Shown piece after piece: positions 1 through 9,878 of a stretch of 64,000 nt of DNA (within the stretch, counting starts at the first letter, position 1; each line of letters starts with the position of its first letter). The notes beneath the pieces are model-generated. The model made no database searches. It was not told where the DNA came from and saw only the letters and a program-made list of their open reading frames with translations. A program made the position numbers and the translations under genes. Source of the DNA: Chitinophagales bacterium (GTDB taxonomy: Bacteria > Bacteroidota > Bacteroidia > Chitinophagales > UBA8649); assembly GCA_020635995.1 (NCBI GenBank), contig JACJYS010000008.1:43175-107174 (forward strand), given 5' to 3'.

Positions 1-3000
1 TGTAGCTTCATCTAACAATTGTAAGCCTAAAACTTCTTCTTGATTTCCTGCAATAGTTAAGAAACTATAGCCTTGCTCTTTGCTTAAGCTTATTTCATTA
101 ACTCCCCTACATTCATCTAATTGGTCAAAAGCTCCTATTGTAAGATTTTCATTTCCTATTAAATATTCACAGCTATTATTATCTAATGCCAAAATATTAG
201 TCATATTGCTTGCATATTTCCCATTTTCTACTACCCATGTATCACTAACATACAAGTTCTCTTCTATCACTCCTCCAGACTTAAACATACCTGCTATTGG
301 ATACACAAAACTTGTTGGTGTGTTAGAATAATACATATATCCTTTTCCTGGTATCATAGCTTGCAAACTACCTACCCAACCCAGTTGTGGGTTATATACT
401 GCAAATTGAGATTTACCTTTTATAATATCGCCATCTGTTGGGTTTAGATTGCCTAAGGCGTCTGTTACACTTTGATTTCTAATGGATATAAAGCCTATCC
501 AATTCCAGCCTTGTTTTAAATCAATAGTTCTATTTGTAGGATCTAATACATCGCCTACAAGTACTAAAGTATCAATTTGATTAACCTTTATTTTATAAGC
601 TTCTTCTGGCTTAATACCTACATTATTTAATGCACCTACCCAGCCATTTCCTTCTAAGTAATTTGAAAATTCTTCTTGTCCTTTTATTTCATCCCCTGTT
701 ACACTTTCCAAACTCTCTAAGGTTTTATCTAAGTCCATTGAGTCTTTATTTAAAAGGAAGTCTGCTACCCAATTCCAACCAGAATTTAAAGGTACTTCTA
801 CTGCTATACTATAATTTGTTTCAAATAACTGAGGGGTATTAATAGTACCTATTAAGGTATTTGAAACGAAAGGTATAACATTTGGATTTACTTCACTAAA
901 CAATGTTCCTGAACTTGCATCCCATATTTTAAAAGTAATATCTTCTCCTGCATTCAAATTGCTGTATATGTCTAAGTAGGCATAGTACCTGTCCATTAAT
1001 GGTTCATACTGTAAGTGGGTTACGCCTCTACATTCACCATTTACAAAGGCTGCCAGCATATCTTCTTCATCGCTACTTACTACATCTTTTATTTTTAAGT
1101 AGCCTATTATACTCATTGAGTTAGTATATTGTGCTGGGTCAACTGTCCAGTTTGGTTCTTCATCTCTTACTTTTACATTTATGGTAAGATTTTCAGGGAA
1201 ACCAAAATCGGTTAGCAATTGTACGTCATTTGTATAGTCGCCTATATTCATGTACGGGTCTAATGTAAAGTTTATCGGCATTATACTATTAGGAGCTATT
1301 GTGGCAGTTAACGGTGTTACTGACAACCAACTTGGTATATTTTCTATATCAAAATCTTTGGCTGCTCCCCCTTGGTTTACTACGGCTGATGTAAAACTTA
1401 ATGGCTCTCCAACAGCTTTGTCAAAACTTAAAACATCATCTTGCCATATTACTTGATTTTTATCTACATAAGCTATCCAAGTTTTAGGAGATTGCATTTT
1501 ATTTCCATGTAAATCTTTCACTCCTTTAACTGTAATATCTAATGTAACATTTTCTATCATGCCACTTGCAGTAGTTGGTGTTATTATAATTTCATCATTA
1601 TTTACACTATAAGTAAATGCTATACTTTCTACCGGACGCGGTATTTTTAATTTAGGCACGTCAGCTATTATATTGGCACTACCTACATTTTGAACCGTAT
1701 GCGTTGTTGAATCTATTTGCTCAGAAATTGTAATAGATAATAAAGGAATACCTGTAGGATCTAAAGCATAGTTTTCAAAAGGCAAGTACAATCTTAAGGC
1801 ATACTCATCGCCTTGCATTCTGTTATGCTTATCACGTTTAATTTGTTCAAATTTTCGGGAAGCATCCCAGAATCTAATTTCATCTATTTTACCTTCAAAA
1901 TTTTGATCAACAGTTTCTACAGAGCCAGTAAAGAATCCTCTAGCTCCTACATACATTGTTGGTCCACCAAAATCATTATATGGTAGAGCTTGCACACTGT
2001 TTTCTAAATTTCCATCTATATAGCTTGTTAAATTACCCAATCTGTTTAAAACCAAAGCAAAATGATGCCATTCCCCATCAAATAAATTACTGTTGCTGGC
2101 TTGAAAATCCATACCGTTGTGTAATACATGTAGCATACCATTGGCATCTTTTTCTATATTCCAGGCATACAAACTATCTGAGGCTATACCATCTGCCTTT
2201 CCTGTAGATAGTAGGGTAGCTGGTGTAGTTTGGGTAGAATTAAACCAAAAACTTAGTGTATAATCCATTTCTTCTGTAATGTTTACATCTCCCTTAGCTA
2301 CTTTCAAATAATTTGTACCATCAAATTCTATAGCATTTCCGCTTGGCTCTATTGCCCATGTGGCTCCACTAATAATTCCATTTCTTGCTCTTACATGGTC
2401 TTCAATTAAAATTCCATCTGATTCATCAAAACGCCAGTTGTACAATAAGTTTGACTCCGTACTACTTAATAATTTACTTTTCTTTAAGCTAAATTCTGAT
2501 AGCGTTTTCGTTTCATTCCATATTCTTACATCATCTATTTTGCCACTAAATGCTGCCGTATTATTGGTGGCATCTTTGCCTATTAGCATTTTTCCACTAC
2601 CTGTGTACTTAGGATACAAAGTAGTATTACCACTATTAATTATACTTGCCGTTGTAGTTTGAGAAGCTTCATACAACTCGGCTGTTTCATTATCGTAATT
2701 ATACGCTACGGCAAAATAATGCCAATCGTTATCTGTATAGCTAGTATTACTAGTTACACTCATCCCGTTAATGGTAAATTCTAACTCATTATTAGTATTA
2801 AAGCCAAATTTTATTTGCTCATTGGCATCTGTTCCTTGACTAAGTATAGTCATAGCTCCTAAAGCATCTCGTTTAACAGACAACTCAAGTGTAAAATCTC
2901 TGTTTTGCAATGGTGCTCCGGCTGTTATTTCTACATTATCATTTACACCATTAAAAGCTAAGCTACTGGCGTGGCTGGTTTCTGAACCGTTTAATACACC

Positions 3001-6000
3001 TCTTACATCAAAATTTAAAGAAGTTAAACTGCCTAAATCTATAGGTTCGTTAAATCTAATAAGTATATCGTCATTAGGATCTAATATACCATCTGCAGGA
3101 CTTGGTGTACCAAACGGATGTGGATTTATTCTGTCCATTACACCTGTATGAGTAGCTGATTCTTTATCGGCTAAGGTACATTCTGTTACTAAACGCAAAT
3201 CATAATTACCATCTACAATTTGGTCTGTTTCCCAATCCCATAAAGTAAATGCAGTATTAGTAGGAATTTCAAGTGCAGCAGGATTATTTAAGCCAGTTGT
3301 ATCTTTATAGAAAGTTTGCAAGCCTATCCATTGTGCTGATGATGTTGGTTTATAATCTAACCTAATGCTATTAAAGTCAAAGAAATTAATGTTATAATCA
3401 TCTATTGCTATAGGCAATGTATCATTAAAACTATTGTTTAATACCCATTGGTCTGAAGGAACAATAAAACTCACATCGGTACAAGTAGGTAAAAAATGAG
3501 CACTTACATATACGCTATCAACAATATCTGGAAAATCATTTGTAGCAGCACTAGGGTCATACTGACATATTGAATGTAATAAAATCAATATACTATCGTA
3601 ATCATAAACGGGGCCTGGACCTTTTTCTATAGTTAATACTTTATTGATAGATGAACCACCATTTATAAATACATCTGTTGAAGGAGCATTACCATCTATT
3701 TTTACATACGCACCAAAAGGATTACTGGCAGGATCCATTTTTACTCTATAAATAACATCATCATTTGTTTCTGATAAGTTAGTTAGCGTTAAATTAAATA
3801 CAGCTGCATCACTTATTGGTATATTTGTTAGTAATGATGGTGCTACACTAATATCTACTTTCTCTATTTGCTGAGTTCTAGCACTTAGCTCAAAAGATGG
3901 ATAATTAGGATTTGAACTTTGATTAGAAGGTTCATCTAAGTAATACTCCGTTAATAAAGCATCTTCATGCGGACACGCTGTTCTACCTCCAGGTCTTAGT
4001 TTAAAAACAGGTCCCCAACCTAAAAATGAAGGATAAACATCTACTGAAAATAAATCTGCTTGGTCTTGGTCATACAAAGTAAAAGCCACTGTTTCAGTAG
4101 AACTATTAGTGGTACTCCAATCTTTCCCGGAAGAAAAATTCATACCGATACTTTTAGACATTCCAACACCTGTATTGCTTACTTTAGTTTCTAATTCTAC
4201 ACCTAAGCTTGCTTCCATACCGTATTCTACATTTCTTGTAAAAGTAGAAGCACTTTCGTGAGTAATTGATGATGTAAAACTATTTCCCCCACTTATAGAA
4301 TAATTATTACTTGTTTGGTTAAACTTATCTTCAATATGTTGCTTTTGCAATTGATAACTAGCATAATCATCATAAATTTCTGCTGCGGCTATTCCAGTAC
4401 TACTTCCTATGGCAAAACTATAACCTCCTATCAATCCTGTTCCAGGAATAGGAACAACACTTACAGCTCCGCCAACTCCTTGTGCTATTCCTGAAATTGC
4501 TACTAAAGCTTTATATGCATCTAATTTCGTTTTGTATTTATCATACAATTTTGTTAATTCTCTATCTTTTAATTTTTCTCTAATGCCTGCATCATTAATA
4601 TTAACTTTTTCCCACTCATTAAGCATTATAGATAATTCCCATTGCCTAATTTGATTATTAATCCAACGTACACTATCTCCTGTTAATGAGTCCTGTTGAT
4701 TTGTTGCATTATATGTGTAACTAAGTCCATCCATAACTTGATATGAAGGATTTTCTAAATCTTTTAACCTTTGCCAAACTTCATTTAACTCGCCAGATGG
4801 CACAGCCAATTTTTCAACAGATAGTATAGAATTTAATCCATTAATAGTGTCATAAGCCAAAGAATCTGTCAATCTCATCATATATCCAATCACTTGGTCA
4901 CTTGTCAGTTGAGGTAAAGATGCATCTACTCTTGAATCGTCATTGTTTAAACCATAATTAGGATCTGATATAGGTAAATGTGAAGTATATTTTGGATTAG
5001 ATTGTAACATTACATTTCTCAATTCTATTAAATCTGGTATAATGATATCTTTTATATCATTTTCACTATACATAAATTGAGTACTATACCCACCCGGCAC
5101 TACTGATAAACCATAAGTTTTAGCAAATGAAAAATTAGCAAAAGGACTACCTACACACTCAACCTTATTACACAATGAATCTGGCACAAGATTCAATGTT
5201 TCTGATATACCAAAAGTTACATTTTTTGATTTTCCTATATACATATCGCTACCTCTCCCTGGTAAAAATTCAACTGAATTTGTTTCCCATGTTTGTGTAT
5301 TGGTTGTAACCGTTGTTTCTGTTCCTGAATTACCTCCCGTAGCTAGTGTATTAAATCCAAAATTAAAATTATTTTTCATATCTGATTCTATCTCAACTCC
5401 AATTCCTGTTGAAAACTTAGCTCCAACAAAAACTTTATCTGTAGAAGCCGTTGTACCACCCAAGCTCCATTGCCAAGAGTTTTCTGTAGTTTTTGTACTA
5501 CCAACTTCTCTACTTGCAAAACTATTACTGCCTGGAGGGTCTCTTAAAACATATTCTGGAATTTGAGGTCCAGAAGTAATAAACTGCTGACCGTCTGATT
5601 TAGTCCCTAATATATAAGCTCTATATATTCCATCATAAACACTATTAAAAATACCTGTAGGTGTCCCATTATAATTATATGGTTTCCATGGAATAGCCGT
5701 TCCGTTTGTTTTTATTAAATTAATTTCTAGTTTCCTGGTAAAACTATATTCCGGTATAGATAAGTTTTCTGTAAAATTAGGTTTACCAATAGGAAATTTG
5801 TAAACTAAGTATTTTAGCGAGTCTAAGGTATTAACATCACTCATTTGAACACTATGAGCACCCGGTTGAGATAACTCATTATTAAACTCAAGTTTACCAT
5901 CTGTTGTTGGAACACTATCAATAATTCCAGTTTGAAGATTTTCATACTGTTCGTAAACTAAAATATAAGCTTTAATTTCAGTATTCTCTCCTCTTGCATC

Positions 6001-9000
6001 AAATACTGGCCAGTTAAATGAACTTGCAGGATTCGTTAAATCTACAGATATTGTATCATTTGTAACTGGATGAACATAATTATATTCTTTCAATCCAATT
6101 AGAGGTAAATCAGGTCGTTCAAAATCCATAACTACTATCTCTGGATTTTGTCTATAAATATAATCTAATTGTTTTTGGTAGCTAAAAGAATCTACACTAT
6201 AAATTGCATTTACAGAATCGTATCCTAAAGTATCATAAGCAACTGTAAACTGAGGTACTGTATTCAAATCTAGTAAATCTAATACACCGAAATCTATAGT
6301 AGGATTACTTGGAATAGTAACTGTAGGTATGTATCGTAAAGGAGGTAAATAAGTAAGGTATTCTCCAGAATTAATATCAGTCATTAATGTATCTGTATAA
6401 CAACCACCACCCTGCTGAGATGTTAAAATTATTTGTGCTTGACCAATATTATTTGTACTTTTTCCTAACCCCGGTATGTATTGAGCTTCTCTTAATCCTC
6501 CTACTACACGACCAACTACTTTTATTAATGTAGAATCTTGAAAATGAATTCCGGCTAAATCATCTTGAAAATTATATGTTCCTGAAGTGGGAAAACGTCC
6601 TATATTCATAATATGCCCATTTTTGGCAATAGTAATAAAATGGTTACCTATAGGCACTTGTATTTCAAAAGCTCCAACTGCATCTGTTGTAACAGGAAGT
6701 CCATTAGCTACCACTGCATTTCCATCTATTAACAAAGATGCCCCTTCTACGGCACAATAGGTATTAGCATAAAACAAATCTCCAGTAACTGTAAAAGATG
6801 AAATATCTTCAAAATCTATATTATTATGTATGCTATTCCCTTCTCCTATAAACAATACTCTTGTACTTGGGTTAAACTGATGTATTGAATAACTAGGGGT
6901 TAAAACAAATGTTTCTCCAATACCATTATATGGTACTATCATTACATAGTTTCCACTAGCATTTGTATATGAAGATGTTGTTAGCTGCGAAGCTGTAGGT
7001 ATAGTACTACTCCATTGTACACCACTACCATTAAAAGCAGCATGATTCCTATTGTAGCTTGTTCCTGTATGTGAAAAATCATAAGCATAATTTCCTCCAC
7101 CTTCATTCATTTTTAAATATAGTTTCAAGCCCCTTTCTGCACCACTAAGTTGTCTTGAAAAATCTTGTAAAACAGTAATAGAATCCTTTCCTATATTCCA
7201 ATATCTAAACTCGTCTAAATTACCTTGAAACGCACTACCAATAGTTATTGGAATGGTGTTATTATTTACACTTCCACTAAAAACAGTATAATTTGTACTT
7301 ACTCCATTAACATATAATCGCATAGTATCGTTGTATAGAGTTGCAGTTAGCTGATTATAATTATTCAAATTTACCATAGATGCCGGAACACTAACTGTAT
7401 ATTTATTTGTAGGAGAATTATAAACACTAAATTCATAATTACTACCTACCAAGCCTATCTCGTAGCTTTCTAACTTATAAACTAAAGTAAAATTTGAGGC
7501 ATGAGATATAGGGTTAAACCACAACTCTATTGTAAAAGAATCAGGTACTTGAAGCGAAGAATTATTAGCAACTTGCAAAGAAGATGTTCCATCAAATAAT
7601 AGAGAGTTTCCTGTATATCCACCTGTACTTTCTGCTGTAATTTTTACGTCTTTTACAGCTATACCTCCAGTATAATTAACCTGACCTGCTACTGTACCAA
7701 AAGCACTTCTAAAACCTACAGATCTTATAGTATCACTATAAAAAGTATTGGTATTACACTGCGAACGCCCCACTAATGCATATTCATAAATAACATTGGC
7801 ATCTGATGTTTGATCTATATAAAATTTAATAGCAGGATCTAATAAATCTAATTGTACAAAAGCACTATCTTGCTCCGTAATTCTTTTTCTTAATAGCAAT
7901 ACATTGGTAAGTTGATTTTCATTATTCAAATTCCAAGACATTTCTACTTTATTAGAAAAATAACCTTTTGAAGCTAAAAACTGATGTGTTCTAAAAGTAC
8001 TATCTAATGCTTGAGGAGCAACTACTGCACTAATACTTGCAGATGAACTAACACCACAAACATTTTCTGAACGCAATATATACGTATAAGGTACGCATAC
8101 TGCTCCAAATTCATCAATATAAGAAGCATCATCAGCGGGAATAATATAATCAGCATTTCCTGTAGATGAAGAGCGTATAAACCTAAAGTTATCTTCATTA
8201 GAAGGTGCATGTGAATTATCTGTCCAATTTAATTCCATATGGGCAGTACCCGGCAATTGAGTTACTGTTAAATTTGAAGGGGCTAATGGTTTGTCTAGTG
8301 CTATTCCAACATCTGATGAAGGATACCCTCTTCCTACACATTGAGTGCCATTAGCATATATCACAAATGTATAACCTAAATTTCTATTAGGTGCATCATA
8401 TATATAAGAATTACTTGATCCTGAAATTGAGTTAATAGTTTGAACCTGAGCAGGACTTCCAGAAGAATAATCAATAACATCAATTTCATAACTTGCCGGA
8501 GCCGCTTGATTCCATGACCATGACAATCTTATTTTACCATCACATCTATCATCTGTAGCTTCAAAACCAAAAGGAGCAGGTAAAGGAGGTATAGCTGATA
8601 TTGATACTTGGCTAGTAGATTCCTCTCTTTTATTTAATGTTACATTACCATAAGTATCTAAAGCATAAGACACCCTTACTTCATACCTATGGTTATTATA
8701 ATCAGCAATTAGTATGTCCTCATTATTATTACCAGAAACACAAGCTACTGTTTTTATAAGATTATCATCCTTATATATTCTTGCTCTCATTGATGTAGCA
8801 TCTACAGCATCCGTATTTTGTATATTCCAAGATAAAGTTACTTTTCCACAACCGGCAGTAGCAGATAAATTTTGTCCTAAATTTATATCTCCCCAGCCTG
8901 TCATTTCTACAGGAAAATTAGATCCCCAACCACCTTTGCCCGTATTTGAATCGGGTCCTTCATCTTCAAAATGAACAAATCCCGGCTCAAAACTATAATC

Positions 9001-9519
9001 CTCTAAATACAACAAATCATTAGGTATTGGCACTCTTGTTTCATACCATATAAGGCTTCCATTAGGGTCCCTATCTACATTGTGTGCCCTTCTGTATATT
9101 CCCCCCGTATTTAAACCACTATAATATTGAGATAATCCCATATTGAGATTCCCGATATTAGGAGTACTAATAACATCATGATTACTAATAATAGGGTTAC
9201 TGCCATCACTTAGAGAAAACAATTTTTCATCATTCAAATAAAATTCTAACACCATTAAGTTATCATGGTCTCCGCTTGTGCTACCATGTAAAATTAAAAC
9301 ATCACTTGTTACTGTCCTATTACTTTTATTCAAAAAGTTACTAAAATCCACATTACTACCAAATCCATAATTCCAAGGACCAAATAAGCTTACATACTCG
9401 ACTTGATTTACAAATTGAGCATTAGAATGAAAAAATATAATAGTGAAAAAAGAAATAATAAAAGCTGTTAAAGAATTATTTCTTCCATTTAAAGTAAATT
9501 TGTTTTTCATGGTTTTCAT
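1..9519 (-). CDS. Giant secreted LamG-domain protein, 3' end outside window
   Basis: One reading frame stays open from the ATG at 9519-9517 to base 1, giving at least 3173 residues and no stop. A second in-frame ATG at 9510 is an alternative start. Residues 1 to about 35 form a signal peptide ending near SNAQ. Fibronectin-type segments follow (about 230-600). LamG/concanavalin-like domains lie near 640-800, 2185-2350 and 2390-2580, each opening with a pattern like FDGxxxxxxV and containing an LxxWF- or YxDGxL-like stretch. A carboxypeptidase-regulatory-like segment sits near 895-970. A Ser/Thr-rich and helical middle part (about 1320-1850) matches nothing I can name. A BACON/Ig-like segment (about 2700) and repeats with the motif GWNW (about 2905-3020) lead to the window edge. 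The sorting signal should lie beyond the window, so T9SS export is inferred. The likely role is a surface adhesin or glycan binder. Confidence 0.85.
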   Translation of the reverse strand, partial: MKTMKNKFTLNGRNNSLTAFIISFFTIIFFHSNAQFVNQVEYVSLFGPWNYGFGSNVDFSNFLNKSNRTVTSDVLILHGSTSGDHDNLMVLEFYLNDEKLFSLSDGSNPIISNHDVISTPNIGNLNMGLSQYYSGLNTGGIYRRAHNVDRDPNGSLIWYETRVPIPNDLLYLEDYSFEPGFVHFEDEGPDSNTGKGGWGSNFPVEMTGWGDINLGQNLSATAGCGKVTLSWNIQNTDAVDATSMRARIYKDDNLIKTVACVSGNNNEDILIADYNNHRYEVRVSYALDTYGNVTLNKREESTSQVSISAIPPLPAPFGFEATDDRCDGKIRLSWSWNQAAPASYEIDVIDYSSGSPAQVQTINSISGSSNSYIYDAPNRNLGYTFVIYANGTQCVGRGYPSSDVGIALDKPLAPSNLTVTQLPGTAHMELNWTDNSHAPSNEDNFRFIRSSSTGNADYIIPADDASYIDEFGAVCVPYTYILRSENVCGVSSSASISAVVAPQALDSTFRTHQFLASKGYFSNKVEMSWNLNNENQLTNVLLLRKRITEQDSAFVQLDLLDPAIKFYIDQTSDANVIYEYALVGRSQCNTNTFYSDTIRSVGFRSAFGTVAGQVNYTGGIAVKDVKITAESTGGYTGNSLLFDGTSSLQVANNSSLQVPDSFTIELWFNPISHASNFTLVYKLESYEIGLVGSNYEFSVYNSPTNKYTVSVPASMVNLNNYNQLTATLYNDTMRLYVNGVSTNYTVFSGSVNNNTIPITIGSAFQGNLDEFRYWNIGKDSITVLQDFSRQLSGAERGLKLYLKMNEGGGNYAYDFSHTGTSYNRNHAAFNGSGVQWSSTIPTASQLTTSSYTNASGNYVMIVPYNGIGETFVLTPSYSIHQFNPSTRVLFIGEGNSIHNNIDFEDISSFTVTGDLFYANTYCAVEGASLLIDGNAVVANGLPVTTDAVGAFEIQVPIGNHFITIAKNGHIMNIGRFPTSGTYNFQDDLAGIHFQDSTLIKVVGRVVGGLREAQYIPGLGKSTNNIGQAQIILTSQQGGGCYTDTLMTDINSGEYLTYLPPLRYIPTVTIPSNPTIDFGVLDLLDLNTVPQFTVAYDTLGYDSVNAIYSVDSFSYQKQLDYIYRQNPEIVVMDFERPDLPLIGLKEYNYVHPVTNDTISVDLTNPASSFNWPVFDARGENTEIKAYILVYEQYENLQTGIIDSVPTTDGKLEFNNELSQPGAHSVQMSDVNTLDSLKYLVYKFPIGKPNFTENLSIPEYSFTRKLEINLIKTNGTAIPWKPYNYNGTPTGIFNSVYDGIYRAYILGTKSDGQQFITSGPQIPEYVLRDPPGSNSFASREVGSTKTTENSWQWSLGGTTASTDKVFVGAKFSTGIGVEIESDMKNNFNFGFNTLATGGNSGTETTVTTNTQTWETNSVEFLPGRGSDMYIGKSKNVTFGISETLNLVPDSLCNKVECVGSPFANFSFAKTYGLSVVPGGYSTQFMYSENDIKDIIIPDLIELRNVMLQSNPKYTSHLPISDPNYGLNNDDSRVDASLPQLTSDQVIGYMMRLTDSLAYDTINGLNSILSVEKLAVPSGELNEVWQRLKDLENPSYQVMDGLSYTYNATNQQDSLTGDSVRWINNQIRQWELSIMLNEWEKVNINDAGIREKLKDRELTKLYDKYKTKLDAYKALVAISGIAQGVGGAVSVVPIPGTGLIGGYSFAIGSSTGIAAAEIYDDYASYQLQKQHIEDKFNQTSNNYSISGGNSFTSSITHESASTFTRNVEYGMEASLGVELETKVSNTGVGMSKSIGMNFSSGKDWSTTNSSTETVAFTLYDQDQADLFSVDVYPSFLGWGPVFKLRPGGRTACPHEDALLTEYYLDEPSNQSSNPNYPSFELSARTQQIEKVDISVAPSLLTNIPISDAAVFNLTLTNLSETNDDVIYRVKMDPASNPFGAYVKIDGNAPSTDVFINGGSSINKVLTIEKGPGPVYDYDSILILLHSICQYDPSAATNDFPDIVDSVYVSAHFLPTCTDVSFIVPSDQWVLNNSFNDTLPIAIDDYNINFFDFNSIRLDYKPTSSAQWIGLQTFYKDTTGLNNPAALEIPTNTAFTLWDWETDQIVDGNYDLRLVTECTLADKESATHTGVMDRINPHPFGTPSPADGILDPNDDILIRFNEPIDLGSLTSLNFDVRGVLNGSETSHASSLAFNGVNDNVEITAGAPLQNRDFTLELSVKRDALGAMTILSQGTDANEQIKFGFNTNNELEFTINGMSVTSNTSYTDNDWHYFAVAYNYDNETAELYEASQTTTASIINSGNTTLYPKYTGSGKMLIGKDATNNTAAFSGKIDDVRIWNETKTLSEFSLKKSKLLSSTESNLLYNWRFDESDGILIEDHVRARNGIISGATWAIEPSGNAIEFDGTNYLKVAKGDVNITEEMDYTLSFWFNSTQTTPATLLSTGKADGIASDSLYAWNIEKDANGMLHVLHNGMDFQASNSNLFDGEWHHFALVLNRLGNLTSYIDGNLENSVQALPYNDFGGPTMYVGARGFFTGSVETVDQNFEGKIDEIRFWDASRKFEQIKRDKHNRMQGDEYALRLYLPFENYALDPTGIPLLSITISEQIDSTTHTVQNVGSANIIADVPKLKIPRPVESIAFTYSVNNDEIIITPTTASGMIENVTLDITVKGVKDLHGNKMQSPKTWIAYVDKNQVIWQDDVLSFDKAVGEPLSFTSAVVNQGGAAKDFDIENIPSWLSVTPLTATIAPNSIMPINFTLDPYMNIGDYTNDVQLLTDFGFPENLTINVKVRDEEPNWTVDPAQYTNSMSIIGYLKIKDVVSSDEEDMLAAFVNGECRGVTHLQYEPLMDRYYAYLDIYSNLNAGEDITFKIWDASSGTLFSEVNPNVIPFVSNTLIGTINTPQLFETNYSIAVEVPLNSGWNWVADFLLNKDSMDLDKTLESLESVTGDEIKGQEEFSNYLEGNGWVGALNNVGIKPEEAYKIKVNQIDTLVLVGDVLDPTNRTIDLKQGWNWIGFISIRNQSVTDALGNLNPTDGDIIKGKSQFAVYNPQLGWVGSLQAMIPGKGYMYYSNTPTSFVYPIAGMFKSGGVIEENLYVSDTWVVENGKYASNMTNILALDNNSCEYLIGNENLTIGAFDQLDECRGVNEISLSKEQGYSFLTIAGNQEEVLGLQLLDEAT

Positions 9520-9553
9520 TTTATAGATTTTAAACATATTTTAATACTTGCGA

Positions 9554-9561
9554 CAAAACTA
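9554..9561 (-). promoter_or_regulatory. Probable -7 box of the giant LamG gene
   Basis: On the minus strand this reads TAGTTTTG, an exact match to the Bacteroidota -7 consensus TAnnTTTG. It would start transcription near 9547, about 28 bases before the first ATG. No good TTTG -33 box is seen at the expected distance, so this is a partial match in AT-rich DNA. Confidence 0.4.
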
Positions 9562-9826
9562 TTTTTTTATTTACTAATTTTTAAAAAAATGTGGTGAACT
9601 GTAGAGTTTTGTATGTGAATGACATTTTTACAAGGGATTTGTATATAATAATGGACATTTTTTTATAAACAAATAGATGGATATTATACACATATAACCA
9701 TAATATGTAAAATATATCAACGGTTTAAGAAAAGGGACGGCTAAAAAAACTTCTCGTACAATTATATTTTTATCTGTTTAATTTCCAAATTATACTCCCC
9801 ATTAACACACAAATAACACTTTTAAA

Positions 9827-9858
9827 TTTGGTACAGTTATAAATTGTATATAATTTTG
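9827..9858 (+). promoter_or_regulatory. Bacteroidota housekeeping-type promoter of the response regulator
   Basis: TTTG (9827-9830) is followed after 20 bases by TAATTTTG (9851-9858). Both boxes and the spacing fit the Bacteroidota primary-sigma consensus TTTG-N19/20-TAnnTTTG. The predicted start is near 9865, giving a short leader before the ATG at 9879. Confidence 0.6.
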
Positions 9859-9878
9859 TACACTTAATAAATAAAACT

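Larger units (their letters stand above)
9520..9878. other. Divergent intergenic region, 359 bases
   Basis: This AT-rich spacer separates the giant minus-strand gene from the plus-strand response regulator. It holds a probable promoter for each. I see no open frame, RNA gene or strong hairpin in it. Confidence 0.6.

Noticed and set aside
80..8974. Several plus-strand open frames of 60-100 codons in the first 9 kb
   Set aside because: They lie opposite the continuous giant minus-strand frame, have no family signatures and are shadows of it.
9143..9160. Second copy of the REP-like element found at 16584
   Set aside because: ATTGAGATTCCC matches over the left part only, the palindromic right arm is missing, and it lies within coding sequence without structural support.
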